Positions 15,528 through 23,701 of a DNA stretch of 33,155 nt are shown piece by piece. Each line of letters starts with the position of its first letter. Within the stretch, counting starts at the first letter, position 1. Where the stretch lies: positions 1-33,155 of the forward strand of contig CADCVD010000087.1 in the NCBI GenBank assembly GCA_902806055.1. The letters run 5' to 3'. The translations under genes were made by a program, and so were the position numbers. The notes under the pieces were generated by a model. The model saw only the letters and a program-made list of their open reading frames with translations. It had not been told where the DNA came from and did not search any database. Origin of the DNA: an uncultured Rubrobacteraceae bacterium (GTDB lineage: Bacteria > Actinomycetota > Rubrobacteria > Rubrobacterales > Rubrobacteraceae).

Positions 15528-16184
15528 TTGACCGGCAACGGCTCGCCGCCTGTGGTGGTCCGGGAGGAGGTAGCCAACAGCGTCACGCACGGCCTGGGTC
15601 TCCTCGCCGGTATCGTCGGGGCTGTCGTACTGGTAGTTCTTGGCGCTGAGCGGGGAGAGGCGTGGCACGTAGTGAGCGCCGCGGTCTACGGGATCACGCT
15701 CGTGGCGCTCTACGCGGCCTCGACGCTGTACCACGTGCTCAAGGGTACGAGGGCCGGGGGAGCTTTGCGAGTGCTGGACCACTGCGCGATCTACCTGCTT
15801 ATCGCCGGTACGTACACCCCGATAACCCTCGTCAGCCTGCGCGGCGGCTGGGGCTGGACGCTCTTCGGGCTCGTGTGGAGCCTCGCTTTGGCCGGCATCG
15901 TCTTCAAGATCCTGGCGACCGGCCGCTTCGCCGTTCTCTCGACCGTCGTGTACGTGCTAATGGGCTGGCTCTGTATCATCGCCGTGAAGCCCATGCTCGT
16001 GCTTCTCTCGCCCGGCGCCCTCGCGCTGCTCGCCGCGGGCGGCGTCCTCTACACTGCCGGCACCGTTTTCTACCACTCCAGACGAGTTCCATATTCCCAT
16101 GCCGTCTGGCACCTCTTCGTGGTCGCCGGGAGCGTCTGTCACTACCTCGCGATCGCCCTCTACGTGCTCGTCCCGGCTGTATAG
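15528..16184 (+). CDS. trhA: Hemolysin III / TrhA (PAQR-type) membrane protein
   Basis: A 218-residue, seven-helix membrane protein. PAQR/TrhA markers are EEVANSVTHGLGLLAG near the N-terminus, ASTLYHV (about 64-70), LDHCAIYLLIAGTYTP (about 83-98) and the C-terminal HAVWHLFVVAGSVCHYLAI. The spread His and Asp residues form the family's metal site. In Gram-positives TrhA has been linked to membrane-fluidity homeostasis, which would fit a lipid-metabolism operon. The TTG at 15528 starts one base after the upstream stop; the GTG-GTG pair a few codons later is an alternative start. The hemolysin name is historical and says nothing about pathogenicity. Confidence 0.9.
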   Translation: MTGNGSPPVVVREEVANSVTHGLGLLAGIVGAVVLVVLGAERGEAWHVVSAAVYGITLVALYAASTLYHVLKGTRAGGALRVLDHCAIYLLIAGTYTPITLVSLRGGWGWTLFGLVWSLALAGIVFKILATGRFAVLSTVVYVLMGWLCIIAVKPMLVLLSPGALALLAAGGVLYTAGTVFYHSRRVPYSHAVWHLFVVAGSVCHYLAIALYVLVPAV

Positions 16185-16273
16185 AGAAGGCCCGCTTGCT
16201 GTCTACTGGGGGCGCGTGAACATCTTCGGAGGCATAATCAGGGGCGCAAAGTTTCGCCTTCGGGAGGATGCTC

Positions 16274-16771
16274 GTGGCCCTGAAGATCGCCCGCTTCATA
16301 AACCTGTTCCTGGTGGCGCTGCTCGCCGGTTTGCTGGTGGGGGTCGTCTTTGTCGAGGTGGCGCTGCTCGACCTGCCCGCCTCCGTATACACCGCGGTAC
16401 AGAAACCCAAGCACGAAATTTTCGAGCCGGTGATGCCCATCTTCGTCACCCTAGTGATAGCGTCGGGTCTGCTAGTACTGTTCCTGATGCGCCGCGAGTT
16501 CAAGTCTCTCGCCTTCGCCCTCACGCTCGTCGGCGTGCTGTGTACCGTGGCGCTGATGATCAGCACCGTGCTCGTCAACGTGCCGATCAACGCGGAGATC
16601 ATGGACGTCTGGTCGGTTGAGAGCCCGCCCGCTAACTGGGCCGAGGTCCGGGACCGCTGGAACTTCTTCCACGGCCTCCGTAGTGTCCTGGCGGTCGTGG
16701 CGCTCGCGTGTCTCTTGCTGGCCGGTCTGGGGCTCGCCCCCGCCGGCAAGGGTGAGAAACACGTCACCTGA
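16274..16771 (+). CDS. DUF1772-like four-helix membrane protein
   Basis: A 165-residue protein with four hydrophobic segments (about 5-30, 55-75, 83-105, 140-160). The segment NVPINAEIMDVW followed by NWAEVRDRWNFFHGLRSVLA is the DUF1772 signature (family of the fungal anthrone oxygenases). The GTG at 16274 is preferred over the ATG at 16268, because GGGAGG sits directly against that ATG and 6 bases before the GTG. It is 89 bases after trhA on the same strand and may end the operon. Its activity is unknown; family members are suspected small oxidoreductases or accessory membrane proteins. Confidence 0.75.
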   Translation: MALKIARFINLFLVALLAGLLVGVVFVEVALLDLPASVYTAVQKPKHEIFEPVMPIFVTLVIASGLLVLFLMRREFKSLAFALTLVGVLCTVALMISTVLVNVPINAEIMDVWSVESPPANWAEVRDRWNFFHGLRSVLAVVALACLLLAGLGLAPAGKGEKHVT

Positions 16772-16940
16772 AGCGTCCGGTGTTTCTACTGTAGTAAGTA
16801 AGGTAACGTGAGTTGCAAGAGGCAGGTGGCGAGGTGCGGGCAAAGAACCCCGGTCGCGCTCTGACTTGCGGGCCCTCACCGCTCTAAGACGGGCGCCGCA
16901 CCCGGGTTGAGATATGGCAAGAGAGCACGAGGAGGTCGAG

Positions 16941-18518
16941 ATGACGGATACGAGGGTCGCGAGGACAGGCGCCGTTAACGCACGCCTGATCGAGCGTCTC
17001 AAGGCGCGTATCTCTGTGCCGGTTGAAGGGCGCGAGATGCTGCCCTCGTTCGTCCCCTTTACGGGGGAGCTTCTGGGCGACGCTCCACGGGGGACCAGGG
17101 AGGACGTGCGGGAGGCGGTCGACCGGGCGCGGGCGGCGCAGGGGGCCTGGGCCCGGCGGAGCGTTGGGGAGAGGGCGCGAGTGTTGCGACGCTTCCACGC
17201 CCTCGTGCTCTCGCGGCAGGACGAGATCCTGGACCTCGTGCAGGTCGAGAGCGGCAAGGCCCGCGGGCATGCCTTTGAGGAGGTCGCGGACTGCGCCATC
17301 GTCGCCCGCTACTACGCTCACCACGCGGCGGAACACCTCCGCCCGCGCCGGCGGCGGGGCGCTCTCCCCGGTTTGACCTCGACGAGGGAGTACCGCCACC
17401 CCAAAGGCGTCGTCGGGATCATCTCGCCCTGGAACTACCCTTTGACGCTCGCCGTCACCGACTCGCTACCGGCGCTCGTGGCCGGTAACGCCGTCGTCTT
17501 GAAGCCGGATCGGCAGACTTCTTTTACGGCGCTCTGGGCGGCCGAGCTTCTGGACGAGGCCGGACTCCCGCGCGGCCTCTTCGGGGTCGTGACCGGCGAG
17601 GGGCGGGAGGCGGGAGCGGCCTTGATCGGGGAGGTGGACTACGTCTCGTTCACCGGGAGCACTGCTACCGGCCGTACCGTCGCCCGGCAGGCGGGGGAGC
17701 GTCTGATCGGCTGCTCCCTGGAACTCGGCGGGAAGAACGCCATGATCTTACTCGAAGATGCCGACCTCGAACGCGCGACGGAGGGAGCCGTTCGCGGCTG
17801 CTTCTCGAACGCCGGCCAGCTCTGCATCTCCATCGAACGCCTCTTCGTGCACGACTCAATCTTCGACCGTTTCGTGCAGCGGTTCGTGGAGAAAACCAGA
17901 GCCCTCAGGCTCGGTCCTGCCTTCGACTACTCCACGGACGTGGGTTCGCTCGTCTCCCGGAAGCAACTCGATACCGTGGAGGAGCACGTCCGCGACGCCG
18001 TTGCAGAGGGAGCGACGGTGCTCGCTGGCGGACGGTCCCGGCCTGACCTCGGCCCACTGTTCTACGAACCGACTATCCTCACGGACGTACGCGCGGGGAT
18101 GACGCTCTTCGCTGATGAAACGTTCGGTCCGGTCGTCTCCTTGCAACGCTTCCGCTCCGTCGACGAGGCGGTCGAGAAGACCAACGATACTCCATACGGC
18201 CTGAACGCGAGCGTGTGGACGCGCGACGCCCGGCGCGGGCGCGAGGTGGCGGCTCAGATACACGCCGGGACGGTCAACGTCAACGACGCATACGCCGCTG
18301 CCTGGGCCTCGACCGACGCCCCGATGGGCGGGATGAAAGACTCAGGGCTGGGACGGCGTCACGGCGAGGAGGGAATACTGAGGTACACAGATTCCCAGAC
18401 CGTCGCCGTGCAGCGCCTGTTTTCCCTGAGCGGGCCGCCGGGAGTCTCTGGAGAACGCTATGCCCGCTTTCTGAGCGGCGTTCTAAAGGTGTTCGAGAAG
18501 GTTCCCGGTCTCCGGTAA
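16941..18518 (+). CDS. Aldehyde dehydrogenase, succinate-semialdehyde dehydrogenase (GabD2)-like
   Basis: NAD(P)-dependent oxidation of an aldehyde to the acid; cytosolic. The 525-residue protein has the ALDH fold: SPWNYPLTLAVTDSLPAL (about 162-179), FTGSTATG (about 237-244), catalytic base E261 in LELGGKNAM and nucleophile C295 in NAGQLCISIER. Cys followed by Ile-Ser-Ile-Glu and the RHPKGVVGIISPWNYP block resemble mycobacterial GabD2-type succinic semialdehyde dehydrogenases, hence the name. The substrate is not proven. The ATG at 16941 has AGGAGG 5-6 bases upstream; the ATG at 16914 has no site. The 169-base spacer upstream contains the small palindrome CTAC-T-GTAG and no gene. The next gene is convergent, 6 bases away. 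Confidence 0.9.
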   Translation: MTDTRVARTGAVNARLIERLKARISVPVEGREMLPSFVPFTGELLGDAPRGTREDVREAVDRARAAQGAWARRSVGERARVLRRFHALVLSRQDEILDLVQVESGKARGHAFEEVADCAIVARYYAHHAAEHLRPRRRRGALPGLTSTREYRHPKGVVGIISPWNYPLTLAVTDSLPALVAGNAVVLKPDRQTSFTALWAAELLDEAGLPRGLFGVVTGEGREAGAALIGEVDYVSFTGSTATGRTVARQAGERLIGCSLELGGKNAMILLEDADLERATEGAVRGCFSNAGQLCISIERLFVHDSIFDRFVQRFVEKTRALRLGPAFDYSTDVGSLVSRKQLDTVEEHVRDAVAEGATVLAGGRSRPDLGPLFYEPTILTDVRAGMTLFADETFGPVVSLQRFRSVDEAVEKTNDTPYGLNASVWTRDARRGREVAAQIHAGTVNVNDAYAAAWASTDAPMGGMKDSGLGRRHGEEGILRYTDSQTVAVQRLFSLSGPPGVSGERYARFLSGVLKVFEKVPGLR

Positions 18519-18524
18519 TCAAGG

Positions 18525-19916
18525 CTAGAGTAACAGCACGGTCAACAGACCGAGGTAGACTGCCGTGGCGAGCGCCAGAACGAGGGCGAACGGCCAGTTC
18601 TTTTTCGGCCCGATCTGGATCGGGTGCAGCCCCGTTAGCCGTGAGAGCATCGTGACCGCGTTGGAGAACGGGGTCACCAGCATGGCTACCTGCCCGCCAA
18701 GCAGTATAGCCACGGCCCACAGGGCCGGAGCAGGGCCGCCATCCAACGGGAACGCCGTGTTGACGAGGAGTATCAGGGGAATCACGTGTATACCGGCGAT
18801 CCAGCCGAGCCCGGTGACGAGCGCTAGCGCGGGCGCCACGAGCACTGCAGGAAGGGCGTCGAAGAGGTCGCCGATGGGCGAGAGCGCGTTGAGCTGCTCT
18901 AACGAGACCACTAGTAGCCCGGCCAGCCCGAACAGGGCGAACTCAGGATGAGACGTGACGAGCGAGTCGCGCGTCTCACCCGCAAGACGCTGGAGCGGCG
19001 AGCGGCTGCGGAGCAACACTGCCGCCAGCAGGGCGATGAGGATGACGACCGTCGCGACGGTTATCGAGATGGTCGCCGTCAGGGAGAGCCCGGGTATAAA
19101 AGTGTTCACGACCGCGACCGCTGCGACGAGCAGTACGGGGTATAGGATCACGGCGGCGGCCCCGCGGTTTAGAGGTGTATCGGGCGGTTCCTCGATCTGG
19201 CCCTTCTCTCTCTGGGCGACGAGGAGCATAACCGCGAGACCCAGGATTACGAACGGGAGCGAGACCGCGAGCAGCCCTGTATAGGTGACGCCGGTCAGCG
19301 TGATTATGGTGACGGTGAAGACGTTTAGGTTTGTCCACAGGGGGGTGAACGAGAAGCCCCGTCCCGCCCACGCCAGGGCTTCAGCGCGATTGTGGGGGGC
19401 GGAGCGGCGCAGGATCACGTCTATCAGCACGAATCCTCCGACGTCGAGGACCGACCCGAGCAAGTGCCCCAATGCTCCGGCCGTCGTCCTCACGCCCGCG
19501 CCTTTCTGCGTCATCGCCGCCATGAGCGCCCGGATCTGAGCTGTAAATCGCTCTGCGCGGATCGGGTAACCTGCGATGCTCAGTATTAGCAGCACCGCGA
19601 TTATGTTGAAGTAGATCGGCAGTTCTTCGAAGAACGCGCCGGCATCAAACCGGCCCGTCAGCACCGCCGCCCCGAGCGCTAGTAGCGCCGCCAGCGCCAG
19701 CGCCTTGTGGAACCCGCTCGCCCACGGTACGGAGATCGCCAGCAGAACCCCGCCTGTCCCTAGAAAGACCGCCATGACCGGGGGATAGTCTGTGAAGGAC
19801 GATGCCGCGTAGGCCGCTAGAAAGACCGCTCCGAGCGGCGCTCGTAATACGTCGAGCCGTCCCTTCGCCCTTTCCTGCACCGAATGGTCGCTGGTCTTCG
19901 TCTCCTTCTGTGCCAA
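18525..19916 (-). CDS. Unidentified polytopic membrane transporter
   Basis: A 463-residue protein with about 11-13 hydrophobic segments, an N-terminal cytosolic tail of about 25 charged residues and no signal peptide. The layout is two similar-looking halves split by a polar loop around 235-250 (QREKGQIEEPPDT). It ends with a conserved-looking GGQVAMLVTPFSNAVTMLSRLTG block before the last helix. Small-residue-rich turns of this kind (TPFSNA) recall ion-transporter-superfamily proteins such as ArsB, NhaD or CitM relatives, but I do not recognise the family. The TTG at 19916 has GGAGG 3 bases upstream. It faces the sugar dehydrogenase lipoprotein across a divergent spacer. Confidence 0.75.
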   Translation of the reverse strand: MAQKETKTSDHSVQERAKGRLDVLRAPLGAVFLAAYAASSFTDYPPVMAVFLGTGGVLLAISVPWASGFHKALALAALLALGAAVLTGRFDAGAFFEELPIYFNIIAVLLILSIAGYPIRAERFTAQIRALMAAMTQKGAGVRTTAGALGHLLGSVLDVGGFVLIDVILRRSAPHNRAEALAWAGRGFSFTPLWTNLNVFTVTIITLTGVTYTGLLAVSLPFVILGLAVMLLVAQREKGQIEEPPDTPLNRGAAAVILYPVLLVAAVAVVNTFIPGLSLTATISITVATVVILIALLAAVLLRSRSPLQRLAGETRDSLVTSHPEFALFGLAGLLVVSLEQLNALSPIGDLFDALPAVLVAPALALVTGLGWIAGIHVIPLILLVNTAFPLDGGPAPALWAVAILLGGQVAMLVTPFSNAVTMLSRLTGLHPIQIGPKKNWPFALVLALATAVYLGLLTVLLL

Positions 19917-20027
19917 CGGCCTCCGGTCTATAAACGGTACACGCTTAGGGGAAGGATTCTAGAGCATGGCGGGCGGCAGGAACGAGCCTAGTGTGAAAGA
20001 TACGGCAGGCCAGACAGGAACGTGTTC

Positions 20028-20033
20028 TATAAT
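20028..20033 (+). promoter_or_regulatory. Perfect -10 hexamer for the sugar dehydrogenase gene
   Basis: TATAAT at 20028-20033 lies about 39 bases before the start codon, giving a predicted start near 20040. The -35 region (GCAGGC, 17 bases upstream) does not match consensus, so the promoter may need an activator or another sigma factor. The 155-base divergent spacer has no other feature I can support. Confidence 0.45.
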
Positions 20034-20071
20034 CGAGCGGTATTTACTCTCTCTAATCTCTCGGAGGTATG

Positions 20072-21352
20072 GTGGCGCGTCGAGGTTCGAGCAGCGTTGC
20101 AGATAAGACGGTCGGGCCGGGCCTATCAATGTGGACTGGCGTTCTCTTCGTCCTTGTCATCGGCATTCTGGCAGGGTGCGGCGGCCAGGACCAGGGGTCT
20201 TCCGAGGAGCCTGCGAACCCGGGCGGCAGCGGAGACCAAACAGAACCGCAGGGGAGCGGCGGACAGACCGAGCTGACCGAGAGCGGCACGCCTGCTCCCG
20301 AGGAGACGGGGAGGCCGGATCTGGAGGGTACCTCTGCGGAGGCTACCTCGGCGCAGACCGGACCGGTCAGGGTAGAGACAAGCGTGGTTGCCAGGGGCCT
20401 CGAAGCTCCCTGGGGGCTCGCGTTTCTCCCGAGTGGCCAGGCGCTCGTCACTGAGCGCGACAGCGGGCGGCTCCTCTCGGTCGACTCCTCGGGCAACGTC
20501 GAGGAGTTGCAGACCTTGCCCGCGGCCGGACGCGGCGAGGGCGGCTTGCTCGGGATTGCTCTCTCCCCCGACTACGAGACGGACGGCCTGATCTACGCTT
20601 ACTACTCTACTGACGAGGATAATCGCGTGGTCCGCTTCCGGCTGGGCGAGAGCCCCGAGCCCGTATTTACCGGCATCCCCGTAAACTCCTACCACAACGG
20701 CGGCAGGATAGCCTTCGGACCCGACGGCATGCTTTACGTCGGCACGGGCGATGCGGGCGACACCTCGACCTCTCAGAACACTAACTCCGTAGCCGGAAAA
20801 ATACTGCGGCTTACCCCTGAGGGGGGCGTACCTCAAGACAATCCGTTCCCGAACAACCCGGTCTACTCCTATGGGCACCGCAACGTGCAGGGCCTCGCGT
20901 GGGATGCGGGCGGCCAGCTCTACGCCTCCGAGTTCGGGCAGGACGTCTACGATGAGGTAAACCGGATCGAGCCGGGCGGCAATTATGGCTGGCCCGACGT
21001 CGAGGGTGAGGGCGGCGAGCCCCGGTACGCCGACCCCATTGCCACCTGGTCTCCAACCAGCGAGGCCTCCCCGAGCGGTGCGGAGATCCTGGTCAACGGC
21101 GCGATTCCACAGTGGGAGGGAGATTTCTTTATGGCGGGCCTGCGCGGGCAGCGCCTCTTCCGCCTTGACCTTGACGAGCGGGGCAACGTGATAGAGCGCG
21201 AGGAGTTCCTGAGGGGCGAGGCCGGGCGTCTGAGGCACGTAGAGCAAGCCCCGGATGGTTCGCTGTGGGTCCTCACCAACAACCGCGACGGTCGTGGCAA
21301 CCCTATCGCTGACGATGACCGCATCCTCCGCCTCGGCCCAGCGAGCGGCTAA
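20072..21352 (+). CDS. PQQ-type sugar dehydrogenase lipoprotein (GSDH / aldose sugar dehydrogenase family)
   Basis: Predicted to oxidise aldose sugars at the cell surface with PQQ. The 426-residue precursor has a hydrophobic signal with lipobox LAGC (lipidated Cys about 36). A low-complexity linker rich in Gly, Ser, Glu and Thr (about 37-98) tethers the six-bladed beta-propeller. Propeller markers are [55 protein letters not shown] (about 208-230, with the His used as catalytic base in the family), [12 protein letters not shown] and [14 protein letters not shown] precedes GTG 20072 by 4 bases; the ATG at 20069 is too close to it. PQQ synthesis genes are not in the window, and some family members are orphan apo-enzymes. 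Confidence 0.88.
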   Translation: MARRGSSSVADKTVGPGLSMWTGVLFVLVIGILAGCGGQDQGSSEEPANPGGSGDQTEPQGSGGQTELTESGTPAPEETGRPDLEGTSAEATSAQTGPVRVETSVVARGLEAPWGLAFLPSGQALVTERDSGRLLSVDSSGNVEELQTLPAAGRGEGGLLGIALSPDYETDGLIYAYYSTDEDNRVVRFRLGESPEPVFTGIPVNSYHNGGRIAFGPDGMLYVGTGDAGDTSTSQNTNSVAGKILRLTPEGGVPQDNPFPNNPVYSYGHRNVQGLAWDAGGQLYASEFGQDVYDEVNRIEPGGNYGWPDVEGEGGEPRYADPIATWSPTSEASPSGAEILVNGAIPQWEGDFFMAGLRGQRLFRLDLDERGNVIEREEFLRGEAGRLRHVEQAPDGSLWVLTNNRDGRGNPIADDDRILRLGPASG

Positions 21353-21428
21353 AGAGACGAGCGCCGCGCGCAACGCGGCCGTGGTAATGTCGTGTATCGG
21401 CAAGATACAAGAACCGAAAGGACCCGAG

Positions 21429-22277
21429 ATGTCAGAGAGAATCAACACCGATACCTTCGAGCTTGGAGGCGACCTCCCCGTAAACCGCCTGGGGTTTGGG
21501 GCGATGCGTATCACCGGCGAGGGCATCTGGGGCGAGCCGGAGGACCCCGAGCAATGCAGGGCCGTGCTCAGGCGCGCCGTGGAGCTCGGGGTCAACCTCA
21601 TAGACACCGCCGACTCCTACGGCCCTGAAGTCTCGGAGCGTCTTATCGGCGAGACGCTCTATCCCTACCCCGAAGACATGGTCATCGCGACCAAGGGCGG
21701 CCTGGTGCGCGGAGGGCCGGGACAGTGGGAGTCAAACGGACGGCCCGAGCATCTACGCGAGGCATGTGAGGGGAGCCTCAAGCGCCTGAAGCTGGAGCGC
21801 ATAGACCTCTACCAGTTGCACCGGATAGACGCCAAAGTCCCGGAGGAGGAGCAGTTCGGCGTCCTCTCCGAGCTGCGTGATGAAGGGAAGATCCGTTACG
21901 TCGGTCTCTCGGAGGTTGGCGTCGAGCAGATCCAGCGGGCGCAGGAGGTTATACCGATAGTCTCCGTGCAGAACCGCTACAACCTCACCGACCGCGGCTC
22001 CGAGGACGTGCTCGAGCACTGTGAACACGAGGGGATCGCCTTTATCCCCTGGTTCCCGCTGGCGGTCGGCAAACTGGCGCGTCCCGGCGGCGCTCTCGAC
22101 GAGATCGCCAGTCGTCACGAGGCAACACCTGGTCAGGTCGCCCTCGCGTGGTTGCTGGAGAAGTCACCCGTGATGCTCCCCATACCGGGTACGTCCTCTG
22201 TCAAGCATCTAGAAGAGAACGCCGCCGCCGCCGATCTGCGACTCTCCGATGAGGAGGTAGCCGAGCTCACCGGCTGA
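21429..22277 (+). CDS. Aldo/keto reductase
   Basis: An NADPH-dependent carbonyl reductase of the AKR superfamily, 282 residues. The catalytic tetrad is visible: D59 ([10 protein letters not shown]), Y64, K89 (VIATKGG) and H131 (DLYQLHRID). The cofactor end is [17 protein letters not shown]. The ATG at 21429 follows GAAAGGAC; the longer frame from 21255 overlaps the sugar dehydrogenase and is discarded. It lies 76 bases after the dehydrogenase and may be cotranscribed. Substrate unknown. The downstream spacer 22278-22460 (183 bases) between the convergent ends of this gene and clpS shows only GC-rich sequence with no convincing terminator. Confidence 0.92.
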   Translation: MSERINTDTFELGGDLPVNRLGFGAMRITGEGIWGEPEDPEQCRAVLRRAVELGVNLIDTADSYGPEVSERLIGETLYPYPEDMVIATKGGLVRGGPGQWESNGRPEHLREACEGSLKRLKLERIDLYQLHRIDAKVPEEEQFGVLSELRDEGKIRYVGLSEVGVEQIQRAQEVIPIVSVQNRYNLTDRGSEDVLEHCEHEGIAFIPWFPLAVGKLARPGGALDEIASRHEATPGQVALAWLLEKSPVMLPIPGTSSVKHLEENAAAADLRLSDEEVAELTG

Positions 22278-22460
22278 CCGGGCAGCTCTCAAACTACGTC
22301 CATACCCACCGCTCTACGGGCGGCGGGGCGGCGCGTTCGCCGGTCGTCTACTCGGGACAACGGTGTGTGTGACTGCGTCTCTGACAACGGCTCGGTCACG
22401 CAAGGAGTAGCGGCCTGTCGCCTGTCTAACCTAACTCCGTAAACCAGGTGCTCTGACCCT

Positions 22461-22784
22461 TCAGCCGGAGGCCGGTTCTATAACGGCCGACATAGAACCC
22501 TTGCACCGTGGGATAAGCGGGTCCGGCCCAAAGGTGTGGATCTGGTCACGCTTCAATTCAGCTTGCTCTATGTGTGTGGTTGCGACTACGACCCTGCCTG
22601 AGGTATCTACCTCCACCGCCATCTTGTAGCCCTTCTCCAGTGAGTGTCCGAAGAGCTTCTTGAGCATATAGATCACGTACTCGAAGCTGTGCTCGTCGTC
22701 GTCGAGCAGGACCACGTTGTAGGGCGGCATCCCTTCCGTCTTCTGTTTCTTCTCTTGTGCTGGCCGCGTGGTCGTGCTCGTCAT
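22461..22784 (-). CDS. clpS: ClpS-like protease adaptor with altered N-degron pocket
   Basis: A 107-residue ClpS-fold protein: a disordered N-terminal tail (1-18) then PPYNVVLLDDDEHSFEYVI, a segment matching ClpS strand 1 and helix 1, and AVEVDTSGRVVV. Canonical ClpS presents N-end-rule substrates to ClpAP/ClpC using, in E. coli, N34, D35 and H66. Aligned without gaps over that span, these are D28, D29 and D60 here, so two of the three alpha-amino-binding residues differ. The tail KRDQIHTFGPDPLIPRCKGSMSAVIEPA replaces the usual EHPLxCTxE ending. This looks like a divergent ClpS subfamily that may bind other ligands or ClpC alone. The start at 22784 has GAGGTGAT upstream. It lies 118 bases after the crotonase gene on the same strand. 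Confidence 0.85.
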   Translation of the reverse strand: MTSTTTRPAQEKKQKTEGMPPYNVVLLDDDEHSFEYVIYMLKKLFGHSLEKGYKMAVEVDTSGRVVVATTHIEQAELKRDQIHTFGPDPLIPRCKGSMSAVIEPASG

Positions 22785-22902
22785 CGTCTATCACCTCTGC
22801 TCCCGGTCTTAACCTGGCTCAGGATAACGCTGCACGCAAATCGGCGTCGTGTTCGGGGTGTGAGAGACCCTGGACAGACTTTTTACCGTAGAGGCCTTCG
22901 TC

Positions 22903-23691
22903 TCAGCGACTCTTCCACTCCGGGCTGCGCTTCTCCAGGAAGGCGCACATACCCTCCTGCGCGTCGGCGAAGGTAGCATTGAAGGACATGACCTCTTTAG
23001 TGTAAGCATAAGCCTGGTCGGTAGGCATCTCCAGTTGGCGGTAGAAGGCTTGCTTGCCGACGCCGACGACGAGCGGGCTGGCCTCGGCTATCTTCACCGC
23101 GAGAGCCCGGGCCTCGGATTCTACTTCATCAACGGGAACGACCTTGTTTACCAGCCCTTCGGCGAGGGCCTCTTCGGCGGAGATGAACTCGCCGGTGAGG
23201 AGCATCTCCATCGCTTTTCTCTTGCCCACCGCTCGGCTCAAAGCCACCATCGGGGTAGAGCAGAAGAGTCCTATCTTGACGCCGGGGCAGGCGAAGCGTG
23301 CCTCTTCGGATGCGACGACGAGGTCGCAGGTGGCGGCGAGCTGGCAGCCTGCGGCGGTGGCGATCCCGTGGACCTGGGCTATGACGGGCTGCGGCAGAGA
23401 CTGAATGGTTTGCATCAGCTCGCAGCAGACGTCGAAGAGGTGGCGGTAGAAGGCGGGCTCCCGGCCGACCATCTCGGAGAGGTCGTGGCCGGCGCAGAAA
23501 GCGGGGCCGTTGCCGCGCAGGATCACTACCGATGATTCGCCTGCTTCGCCTATCCCTTTGAGGCAGGCTGTTAGCTCTCGCATGTGGTCCAGGGAGAGGG
23601 CGTTGCGCTTCTTGGGGCGGTTCATAGTGACGAGGGCGACGTTTCCGTCGCCCTCGTGCAGGATGTGCTCGTAGGTTCGTTCTCGAAGCAT
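22903..23691 (-). CDS. Enoyl-CoA hydratase-like (crotonase fold) protein lacking both catalytic glutamates
   Basis: A 262-residue crotonase-superfamily protein. The oxyanion-hole block is AFCAGHDLSEM (65-74) and the second is HGIATAAGCQLAATCDLVVAS. Compared with rat mitochondrial hydratase, E144 (in GCELAMMCD) is Gln117 and E164 (in PEILLG) is Gly137 in PGVKIGLFCSTP. That pattern matches the ECHDC3-like branch. Hydration is therefore unlikely; isomerase, thioesterase or acyl-CoA-binding activity are possible. The start at ATG 23691 is 11 bases after the acyl-CoA synthetase stop, with AAGGG 7 bases upstream, so the two form an operon. Confidence 0.88.
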   Translation of the reverse strand: MLRERTYEHILHEGDGNVALVTMNRPKKRNALSLDHMRELTACLKGIGEAGESSVVILRGNGPAFCAGHDLSEMVGREPAFYRHLFDVCCELMQTIQSLPQPVIAQVHGIATAAGCQLAATCDLVVASEEARFACPGVKIGLFCSTPMVALSRAVGKRKAMEMLLTGEFISAEEALAEGLVNKVVPVDEVESEARALAVKIAEASPLVVGVGKQAFYRQLEMPTDQAYAYTKEVMSFNATFADAQEGMCAFLEKRSPEWKSR

Positions 23692-23701
23692 AATTTTACC
23701 C

